Shown in pieces: positions 56,317 through 64,000 of a DNA stretch of 64,000 nt. The stretch's first letter is position 1. Each line of letters opens with the position of its first letter. Origin of the DNA: Chitinophagaceae bacterium (GTDB lineage: Bacteria > Bacteroidota > Bacteroidia > Chitinophagales > Chitinophagaceae); NCBI GenBank assembly GCA_016721085.1, contig JADKJI010000009.1, positions 119,337 to 183,336 of the forward strand. The letters run 5' to 3'. Below the pieces are notes generated by a model. That model was not told the origin of the DNA, did not search any database, and saw only the letters and a list, made by a program, of their open reading frames with translations. The position numbers were made by a program, and so were the translations under genes.

Positions 56317-56412
56317 CTTGCGGGCAGGGGTCTCCTTAAAGGGAATAAATCCAGTAAACTAAATATAAGACCCTGTTGAAGGAGACCCCTGCCTTCGCAG
56401 GGGTGACGGGAA
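56307..56412. repeat. CACCCCTGC-family inverted-repeat element
   Basis: The left arm GTCTCCTTGCGGGCAGGGG and right arm CCCCTGCCTTCGCAGGGG flank an A/T-rich middle (CCAGTAAACTAAATATAAGACC). The right arm itself forms a hairpin (CCCCTGC-CTTC-GCAGGGG). A second, right-half copy with a similar A/T-rich lead lies at 56620-56707. The left arm abuts the GIY-YIG remnant. Confidence 0.7.
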
Positions 56413-56432
56413 GGACAATGGTAAAGCCTTTG

Positions 56433-56614
56433 AAAGGGGGGGGGAAAAAAAAAAAAGAGGGCGCCCCTTTTCTGGGGGGGGGGGGGAAAAAAAAAAATCA
56501 ACCCCCCCCCCCCCCCCCCCCCCCGGGGGAAAGGGAAGGAAAAAAAAAAAAAAAAAGGGGCCGATCCTTTTGGGTTTGGGGGGGAAACCCCCCGCCCCCC
56601 CGCGGGGGGGGGGG
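56433..56614. other. Low-quality homopolymer stretch (probable assembly or consensus artefact)
   Basis: Runs of 8-26 G, C or A follow one another (for example a C run after AATCAA near 56500). No natural sequence in the rest of the window resembles this. The flanks are two similar copies of a repeat, so a mis-resolved repeat or a bad read used for gap filling is the probable cause. Any open frame across it, such as a proline/glycine/lysine-rich one, should be ignored. Confidence 0.8.
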
Positions 56615-56862
56615 CTCCAATAAGAGAATTAATATAAAACTAGTAAACCATTAAACTAAAAATATGACCCTTTTTCAAGGAGACCCCTGCCTTCGCAGGG
56701 GTGACGGTGAGAGTGTTACAAATAGTAAGCCGTTTGAAATTTTGAAAAATACTTCCCGCCTCCCCGCCTTCCCGGCCATTCTATTTCATAGATTTGACTC
56801 TCAGAAACCAGTAGAACCCTATGGAACCTATTGAACAACTGGAACCTATTAAACCAATAACG

Positions 56863-58667
56863 ATGTACGACGCCAAGAAATACGCCACCCCCACCGGAAA
56901 CCAACTTTCCTGCAAATCCTGGATCCAGGAAGCCGCCCTCCGCATGCTCCTCAACAACCTAAACCCCGAGGTAGCGGAACGGCCCGATGACCTGATAGTA
57001 TATGGTGGCCGTGGCAAAGCCGCCCGCAATTTCGAAGCACTCGACAATATCATAAAAGCCCTGAAGGTGTTGGAGAATGATGAGAGTCTGCTCATACAAA
57101 GTGGCAAACCAGTAGGCATACTCAAAACCCATCCCGATGCGCCGCGTGTACTCATCAGCAATTCCCAACTCGTTCCCCATTGGGCCAACTGGGAACATTT
57201 CGGTGAACTGGAAAAAAAGGGATTGATGATGTACGGACAAATGACCGCCGGTTCATGGATCTACATCGGATCACAAGGAATAGTACAAGGTACTTACGAA
57301 ACATACGCAGCATTAGCAGACAAACATTTTGCCCAACCCATAACTCGCAACCCACAACCTGTAACTACCTCATCAGAACCCGCAACCCGCAACTCGCAAC
57401 CCGCAACAATATCCTCATTAAAGGGAACCCTAAACGTAACAGCAGGACTTGGCGGCATGGGCGGCGCTCAACCACTCGCTATCACCATGAACGACGGCGT
57501 AGCATTGATAGCCGAAGTAGAAGGCTGGCGAATCGACAAACGCATCGAAACAAAATACCTCGACGAAAAATTCACCGACATCGACGCCGCCATTGACCAG
57601 GCATTAAAATATAAGAAGAGTGGAACTGCCAAGAGCATCGGTGTACAATGCAATGCCGTTCACCTGCTCGAGCGATTAGTAGAGCGCGATATCATCCCCG
57701 ATACCCTCACCGACCAAACCTCAGCCCATGATCCATTGATTGGATACTGGCCTCATGAGGTTTCGCAGGAAGAAGCGAAGATTATGAGGGAAGCCGATCC
57801 CTGAGTATTTAAGATTCGCATATCGTTCAATGTATCGTCATGTCGAACTGATGTTATACCTCATGCACAAAGGGAGCCATCACATTTGACTATGGAAATA
57901 ACATCCGTGCCAGAGCAATAGAATATAGAGAGAAAAATGTCCTCCGAAAATCAGAGGGCATCCAAGCTCCCCCTTTAGGGGGCGGGGGGGGTGTCGACCC
58001 AAGTTGGGAAGTGATGTTCCCTGGTTTTGTCCCTGCATACATCAGACCTTTATTTTGCGAAGGGAAAGGACCTTTTAGATGGGCTGCTCTTTCCGGTGAT
58101 CCCAATGATATTGCTGTTACTGATGCAGTAATTGCTGAAATGTTCCCAAACAATTCAGGACTTCAACGTTGGTTGCGATTAGCCAAAGAAAAAATCGCTT
58201 TCCAGGGATTACCTGCACGTATCTGTTGGTTAGGACAGGGCGAGCGGGAGAAAGCGGGATTTGCTTTTAATGAATTAGTAAGAACAGGAAAGGTAAAAGC
58301 GCCGATAGTGATTGGGCGCGACCATTTAGATACAGGTTCGGTAGCTTCACCGAACCGTGAAACGGAGGCCATGTTAGATGGCAGTGATGCGGTGGCCGAC
58401 TGGCCGATCCTCAATGCCCTGGTGAATACGGCTGGTGGTGCCAGTTGGGTGAGTCTGCATCATGGTGGTGGGGTAGGCATGGGCTATAGTATCCATGCCG
58501 GTATGGTCATCGTTGCCGACGGAACTCCCGAGGCCGCAGCCCGTCTCCGCCGTGTACTCCGCAACGACCCGGGTATGGGTGTCATCCGCCATGCCGATGC
58601 CGGTTATGATATCGCCCGTGATACCGCAAGAGCACATCGGTTAGATATACAGGAGAGATTAAAGTAA
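56863..58667 (+). CDS. hutU: Urocanate hydratase, frameshifted, with two repeat-derived insertions
   Basis: It converts urocanate to imidazolonepropionate with tightly bound NAD+. I chose the ATG at 56863 (MYDAKKYATPTGNQLSCKSW); the upstream ATG at 56821 reads an intergenic GGAACCTATT repeat. Family blocks include VYGGRGKAARN, HWANWEHFGELEKKGLMMYGQMTAGSWIYIGSQGI, TAGLGGMGGAQPLA, DQTSAHDP, FPGFVPAYIRPLFCEGKGPFRWAALSGDP and LHHGGGVGMGYSIHAG. One-base insertions occur in CCC at about 57799 and GGG at about 57873. Insertions at about residues 158-182 and in the segment before MFPGFVPAY are repeat-encoded. It is about 600 residues against 555-560 usual. Confidence 0.92.
57335..57404 (+). repeat. 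Heptanucleotide tandem repeat inside hutU
   Basis: Ten consecutive 7-base units in perfect phase: AACCCAT, AACTCGC, AACCCAC, AACCTGT, AACTACC, TCATCAG, AACCCGC, AACCCGC, AACTCGC, AACCCGC, followed by AAC. They encode PITRNPQPVTTSSEPATRN, placed between the DKHF and GTLNVTAGLGGMGG blocks where normal urocanases have only a few residues. Confidence 0.88.
57942..58010 (+). repeat. G-rich palindromic insertion inside hutU
   Basis: Between codons for IRARAIEYREKN and MFPGFVPAY lies a segment with a CCTC...GAGG stem and a CCCCCTTTAGGGGG palindrome followed by GGGCGGGGGGGG. It encodes SEGIQAPPLGGGGGV in frame. This kind of string is typical of intergenic palindromes in Bacteroidota, not of urocanase. 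Confidence 0.7.
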
Positions 58668-58800
58668 TAACATCGAATTTAAGGTTATTGGGTAGTCCTG
58701 CTAAGTGGGGTGGGACTACTATGCGTGGTATATTACCAGTTAGTGGTATGTCCCACCATATCATGACGAAGATCAGCCATATGATATTAAAACTCTTTTA

Positions 58801-59743
58801 TTGAGAACAAATAATAAAGCGACAGAATATTTACATAATATATTTGATGCTTCATTAAATGATGGACGCATTGAAATTTCATTTACTTCAGATGAGAATC
58901 AAGGAAATGCTTTTAGGGAAAATCTAATTAATATTTTAAATAAAAATGAAAATTCCCAAAAGAAATACCATGCTGATAAGATTGCTGAAAGGTTATACGA
59001 AGTGACTGATGAAAGAAATGGTACTGGATTATTAGTAGTAATTGAAGGTGAAAAGCCAAAATCTAAGAGAATAGTTATTGTTAGATTTAAAGGAGATGAA
59101 GGTTTGTATAACCATGGAAAAAACTAAATATTGACTATTTGCCGGAAGTGTTTACTAAAAAATCAAAGCATTATAAATTGGCTGTATTTGAAGATATTTT
59201 GACTTCTAAATCTTTCTGGAAAGGATATGCAGTTGATAAACAAATTTCAACAAATATGCATAAGCAGATTTCTGATTTTGGGTTTCAGAATTTTTGAATT
59301 GTAAGCCAGCTATAACTTCTTTGCAAGGAACAATACAGTTTAGTAAAATAATAAAAATTGTATTGAGTAAGACTTCTGATATTATTGAACAGGAAGCAAT
59401 AATAAGTGGCGTAACAAATTTGAAAAGTAAAATGTCAATAGAATTAGCCTATCTGAATTTTGTGAAAATTATCTGACTGATGGTTTAGCAATGAAAATTA
59501 GATCTGAAACAAAAGATGATAGTTTCTTTAATACTGTTTTTGAATTAGATAAGGGTACATATCAAAAGAGTTCAGGAAAACTGTATTAAGTTTACTTAAT
59601 AGTGACTACTGCATATATTCCGTCATTCAGTTATGAAATTTGTTTCCGAAGAAAATATAAATGGGAATAAGGAAATAACAATTAGGGAAAGATTAGCATC
59701 AAAAAAAATGAATACTGAAACTAACTTAAACAATTTTAAATAA
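58801..59743 (+). CDS. Protein of unknown function in the accessory island, heavily frameshifted
   Basis: The first 108 residues are in one frame (NKATEYLHNIFDASLNDGRIEISFTSDE ... GTGLLVVIEGEKPKSKRIVIVRFKGDEGLYNHGKN). The rest must be read across at least four frame changes (LPEVFTKKSKHYKLAVFEDILTSKSFWKGYAVDKQIS, WVSEFLNCKPAITSLQGTIQFSKIIK, LTDGLAMKIRSETKDDSFFNTVFELDKGTYQ). Total length is about 310 residues. The 'GLLVVIEG...IVIVRFKGDEGL' and 'FL...T' pattern distantly recalls the NdpA/YejK nucleoid-associated protein family, but this is tentative. The start is uncertain. It lies just upstream of the RelA/SpoT-domain gene. Confidence 0.45.
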
Positions 59744-59764
59744 TTTGTAACGAAATTGACAACG

Positions 59765-60370
59765 ATGAACAATTGAGTTTTGTTTGAAAGTATTCAACCA
59801 ACTCTTATTCAAATTGCCTCTGAAATTGAAAGTGAAATAAAAAGAAGCCTTGTTTGATGAGATTAATATTGACAAAATATCATGTAGAGTTGAAACTTTT
59901 TACATAGTTATGAAGGTAAGATTAACAAGGGCTAAATGGTAAATTAAAATATGATACCCTATTACGGGAAATTCAAGATCTTATTGGAGCAAAGATTGTT
60001 TGTATTATAAGCCAACAGCTGAGAAAGATTTTAAACTTTTAAGCAATTATTTTTAATGTTGTTGAAAGCAAAATTATTCCTGATTAGCCCCTAAGTTTGG
60101 ATACGAAGGTTGCATTTAATTTGTTTTATCTCTCCGGTCATTTTTAATAAGTACAAAAATGATCAAATACTCCCTGATTTTCAGATTACAGATAAAGACA
60201 TTATATCAACATGCTTGGGGACAATCTCAGGCATGGTCTTGGGTATAAGCCTGGAGCAAGTTAGAAACTGATGAAAAAGGAAGCTTGCTTTTGTTGCTGC
60301 GCAATCATGGGAGCTGATGAAATTCTTACAACTTGTACGGAATAAAATGTCTTTAGTAATTGTAAATTAA
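59765..60370 (+). CDS. RelA/SpoT-domain protein (small alarmone synthetase-like), heavily frameshifted
   Basis: Reading across frames gives FESIQPTLIQIASEIESEI, FDEINIDKISCRV, NGKLKYDTLLREIQDLIGAKIVC, YKPTAEKDFKLLSNYF, KFGYEG, DFQITDK-type and IKTLYQHAWGQSQ followed by HGLGYKPGA, then DEKRKLAFVAAQSWGADEI. The order DLIGxKIVCYY, YEGLH, QI(R/K)TLYQHAWAQxxHDLGYKP is the RelA/SpoT nucleotidyltransferase domain of small (p)ppGpp-type synthetases. No hydrolase (HD) domain is visible, so it is synthetase-only, the class that includes toxic alarmone synthetases and phage-defence enzymes. Substitutions and at least eight indels make residue-level claims unsafe. The 3' end is approximate. Confidence 0.68.
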
Positions 60371-60963
60371 GTGTTTTTATTTAGGAATTGGCAATAATGT
60401 CCAAACAGATATGGTTGAGTTTGGCGAAAGAACTATTGAGTCAGGAACCCGTTTATAAAGAGTACTCAGCAACGACGAGTATATGAGAATCCTCCCTCTT
60501 GTGGTACTTGTAAGTTTTCGCTCTCGATACCACACTTGGTCATAGTTTAGATTTGCAGGTACTATCAGAAGAAATAAGATTTGATTTAATTGGATTTCAG
60601 GAGTATTGTAGGAAGAATTTAAAAATCAATGCCCAATATAAAAAAATAGTCCAGGCCTTGCCGAGACTACTGGGTGTCATGTTCCGCAGAACTAGACTAG
60701 CCAAATAAATAAATATTTAGGACTATTGAACCAGTCGTAACTAACCTCCTACCTTTTACGTAGGGCTAGCCCAGTCTCTGATTCCTAATAAAGATACGAT
60801 AAAATCTATTTTTTTAAGTAATGTAATTTAAGAATAGTGTTACTAAGAAATTTGTGCCATTTATGAGAAATTAGTTACGGGATATTTGTTTAATTTGATT
60901 GCAACTAATTGATTACTAATTTTAACTATGTTTGTTATACAGTTTGTTTGATAATCTTATCTA
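60371..60963. other. Region of short broken reading frames before the MmeI-like gene
   Basis: Contains short open fragments (MSKQIWLSLAKELLSQEPVYKEY at 60399; IGFQEYCRKNLKINAQYKKIVQALPRLLGVMFRRTRLAK ending near 60710) that may belong to one small frameshifted gene I cannot identify, or to the tail of the RelA/SpoT gene. Bases 60645-60780 show interleaved complementary segments (AATAGTCC/GGACTATT and GAGACT..GGG/CCCAGTCTC). An A/T-rich leader follows from about 60790. Confidence 0.4.
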
Positions 60964-63749
60964 ATGCCGCTTAGTTGGAATGAAATAAAAGCCAGGCCAG
61001 CACTTTTACCAAGGAATGGGAAAATGAGACCAATGAGGATGCTGAAGCCAAGTCGTTTTGGGATGACTTCTTTAATGTATTTGGTATTAGCCGCAGACGG
61101 GTAGCCACTTTTGAACAGCAGGTAAAGAAAATTGACGATAAGCTGGTTTCATTGATCTGCTTTGGAAAGGAGTCATCTTAATTGAACACAAAGCAGGGGG
61201 AAGGACTTGGACAGGGCTTATCAAGCAGGCTAAGGATTATTTCCCGGTCTTAAAGACAAAGAACTTCCTCACTACATTCTGGTAAGTGACTTTGAACGCT
61301 TCCGACTGTACGATCTGGAGAAGGCCAACAAACGGAGTTTAAGCTGACGAGCTTCGTAAATCAGGTTGGCCTCTTTGGTTAATTGCGGGTATACCAAAAA
61401 GAAGCTACAAAGGAGCAAGACCCAGTAAATATTGAGGCAGCAGAGCTAATGGGGCAACTGCATGATAAACTAAAGGCCATAGGTTATGATGGTCATCAAT
61501 TGGAGCTATACCTTGTTCGATTGGTACTTTTATTTTGCTGATGACCAAACATTTTTGAGCGAGGTATTTTCTAATGATTATCTGGACCTAAAAACCAAAT
61601 GAGGACGGTAGTGACTTAGCTGCCCACCTATCGCAACTTTTGAAATACTAAATTCATCTAAAGACAAAAGACTAAAAATCTCGATGAAAGCTTAGCCGCC
61701 TTCCCTTATGTAAATGGTAAATTGTTTGAAGAACATTTACCATTAGCAAGCTTCGACAGTGAGATGCAACGTATCTTACTGGAGTGCTGTTTGCTGGACT
61801 GAGGTAAATATCACCTGCAATATTTGGAAGTCTGTTTCAAAGTGTAATGGATTCCAAAGCACGAAGAAACCTTGGCGCACACTATACCAGTGAAAAAAAT
61901 ATCCTGAAACTGATAAAGCCACTTTTCCTGGATGATCTTTGGAAGGAGTTTGAAGCCGTAAAAAGAGCAAGTCTAAACTGAGAAGTTTCATAACAAGTTA
62001 AGTAAACTCCGTTTTTAGACCCCGCTTGCGGCTGTGGCAATTTCTTAATTGTTGCCTATAGGGAACTACGGCTACTCGAAATAGAAGTTATCAAAACCTT
62101 ATTGTTCAAGCATGAGAAATTAAAATTGAAGTTGCCGCAGATGCCGAAATTGATATTGACCGTTGTCAAATGCGATGTAGATCGATTTTATGGAATAGAG
62201 TATGAAGAATTTCCGGCACAGATAGCACAGGTAGCTATGTGGTTGATAGATCATCAGATGAACCAAATGGTGAGCAATACATTCGGTGAGTACTATGTTC
62301 GTCTTCCCCTAAGCAAAAGTGCTACCATTAAACACGGCAATGCACTTCGGATAGACTGGAGTAACCAATTGATCCTATGCCCTGGGAGAAAGAGGAGATT
62401 AAGTATGTTACATTTTAGGAAATCCTCCATTTATTGGAGCGAAGTCATGAATGAAAATCAGAAGAAGCTGATATGAACTTTGTCGCTGCAAATATTCCTA
62501 GTAGCGGACTTCTCGATTATGTAACTGCCTGGTATATTCTTGCTCACTCATACATATGTAATCATTCCGGGTGTTTGCGTTGCTTTTGTATCAACTAATT
62601 CCATAACTCAAGGCGAACAGGTATCTATTTTGTGGCCTAGTATATTAATGTCTGATGTTGCAATTGATTTTGCATATAGATCATTTGTCTGGACTAATGA
62701 GGCAAGAAATGTAGCCAAAGTTCATTGTGTAATAATTGGACTTTCAAGGGAGAAAAAAATTAAAAAAATATATACTGTAGATTCTTCTGGCGCAGTGATT
62801 TTTAGTGAGGCATCCAATATTAATCCTTATTTAATTGATTACAGGAACATATTTCTACCAAATAGATCAGAGCCTATATGTAAAAGTGCCTAAGAGTACA
62901 ACTGGTAATAAGCCAATAGATGATGGGCTTTACATTTTTGATGAAATTGAGAAAGATGACTTTGTTAGGAATTGAACCTAATTCAATACAATACTTCAAG
63001 AAGTTTATAGGTGCTCTAGAGGTTTATTAATGGTAGTTATAGGTGGATTCTCGATTTGAGAGATGCACAGCCCAATGATTTGCGGAGTATGCCTAAAGTT
63101 CTAGAAAGAATACAGAAAGTGAAGGAGTATCGGGAAAGTAGCGATAGTATGCCAACGAAAAAACTTAGCTTAAAGCCAACAAGGTTTCATACTGAGTTTA
63201 CAACTGACAAGCCTTATTTGATTTTACCAGAAGTCTCCTCAGAACGCAGAAGATATATGCCAATTGGTTATGCCGATTTTAATATTGTGCCGAGTAACAA
63301 GCTCAAGATTAATGCCGTATTCAACTATTTACCATTTTGGAATATTGAATTCCATTGCACATAATAATTGGATAAAAGCTATTTCAGGAAGAATGAAATC
63401 TGATATTTCATACTCAGTAAAATTAACCTATAACAATTTCCCTTGGCCAGAAAACCCGACAGACAAACAAAAAGAAGCTGTTGAAAAAGCAGTGCAAACT
63501 ATATTAGATACAAGGGCACAATTCCCAAAAAGCAGTCTGGCTGATTTATATGACCCGAATACTATGCCACCGGCATTGGTAAAGGCGCACCAAGTTTTAG
63601 ACAAATCCGTTGATTTGTGTTACCGTAATCAACCCTTTTCCTAATGAGACTAAAACGCATTGAGTTTCTGTTTGAGTTGTATGATAAATATACTTCCGGG
63701 TTTTGTTGTTAAGGAGAAGAAGGAAAAAGAAGAAGTGATTTTTAGCTAA
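60964..63749 (+). CDS. MmeI-like type IIL restriction-modification enzyme, heavily frameshifted
   Basis: A single-chain enzyme combining endonuclease, adenine methyltransferase and target recognition. Joined across frames it has, in order: the N-terminal nuclease domain (LSWNEIKARASTFTKEWENETNEDAEAKSFWDDFFNVFGISRRRVATFE; catalytic D-x9-ExK as FIDLLWKGVILIEHK), a helical linker (GYDGHQLELYLVRLVLFLL), and the methyltransferase core (GAHYTSEKNILKLIKPLFLDDLW, motif I FLDPACGCGNFLIVAYRELR, motif IV region NPPFIGAK). The target-recognition region follows (KPTRFHTEFTTDKPYLILPEVSSERRRYMPIG) and then the C-terminal tail (FPWPENPTDKQKEAVE). Total length is about 925 residues, close to MmeI (919). At least ten indels break it. 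Confidence 0.85.
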
Positions 63750-64000
63750 TTTAATTATATGGAAAGAGCGTACATTATTTACACATCAAAATGTGTCACT
63801 ATTAGTTTTAGGTATCTGGCCTTAATCTTATTTCTTGAAGGATATTGGATATATTTAGTTTTATTCCCAAATGGATGCAAGTATAGCTGCAACTAATGCA
63901 ATAAATCAACTACACCAACTCCATATGTTACAGATAATATGTCTTTAGATCTGATAATTAAATAGGCTATAAATGTAGCTACTAGCAAACAGCACAACTT
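63750..64000. other. Terminal 250 bases, no gene assigned
   Basis: A/T-rich sequence after the MmeI-like gene. Short open stretches beginning at about 63761 (MERAYIIYTSKCVTISF) and about 63872 (MDASIAATNAINQLHQ) may be the start of a further frameshifted gene that continues beyond the window, but neither can be supported. Confidence 0.3.

Noticed and set aside
56376..56654. Open frame rich in proline, glycine and lysine
   Set aside because: It is the translation of G, C and A homopolymer runs and has no codon or family support.
56821..56862. Upstream ATG for hutU
   Set aside because: The 14 extra residues (MEPIEQLEPIKPIT) come from a GGAACCTATT intergenic repeat related to the arms of the composite elements.

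Overview
The window looks like chromosomal DNA of a Bacteroidota bacterium, most likely family Chitinophagaceae (genus not resolved). The evidence is a SusC/SusD pair, TonB-dependent receptors with N-terminal carboxypeptidase-regulatory-like domains, a GSCFA-family protein, OstA-like/LptD/MCE envelope genes, DUF4397, DUF5686, DUF2279 and DUF6515 proteins, the near absence of Shine-Dalgarno sequences, and a Bacteroidota-type promoter (TTTG and TAnnTTTG) before the single tRNA gene. The consensus carries many one-base indels, mostly in homopolymers, that split well conserved housekeeping genes. This looks like uncorrected long-read sequence, not real decay, and it becomes far worse after about 58.7 kb.

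Layout: 0-4 kb holds an HMG-CoA lyase end, a small unknown gene, a GSCFA protein, a sugar-kinase-like APH protein and MiaE. 4.2-11.5 kb holds a penicillin-acylase-family hydrolase, a small membrane protein, a DUF5686 outer-membrane protein, the tRNA uridine hydroxylase TrhO and a small anchored protein. 11.6-16.7 kb is a heme-uptake cluster (TonB receptor, binding lipoprotein, permease, ATPase). 16.7-20 kb holds a lactonase, two membrane proteins and PurC. 20-26.5 kb holds a TonB receptor, a repeat array, YchF and an SpmA/SpmB-type fusion. 26.7-33 kb is a DeoR-SusC-SusD-DUF4397 transport operon. 33.3-40.4 kb is an envelope cluster (OstA-like, MCE, amidase, LptD). 40.4-47.9 kb holds PlsC, Ung, tRNA-Arg, Pcm, a phosphoribosyltransferase, DUF2279, phosphoglucomutase, a lipoprotein and an ICMT-type methyltransferase. 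47.9-52.8 kb holds a PQQ dehydrogenase, a Gfo/Idh/MocA oxidoreductase and a nucleoside-permease-like MFS carrier. 53.2-58.7 kb is a histidine-degradation pair (HutH, HutU) separated by a DUF6515 protein and repeats. 58.8-63.8 kb is an accessory, defence-like island: an unknown protein, a RelA/SpoT-domain protein and a full-length MmeI-like type IIL restriction-modification enzyme, all heavily frameshifted.

The most unusual property is the density and variety of repeats. About nine copies of a GCAGAGACGC-type palindrome occur, some nested inside composite elements of about 206 bp with terminal inverted repeats. Further families are an array of double stem-loops at 23.3-23.9 kb, a 36-bp perfect palindrome, a nested inverted repeat upstream of hutH, and a CACCCCTGC palindrome that abuts a truncated GIY-YIG nuclease gene. 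Heptanucleotide tandem repeats (AACCCGC type) are translated inside both hutH and hutU, and a G-rich palindrome forms a second insertion in hutU. No CRISPR array, complete transposase or rRNA gene was seen.
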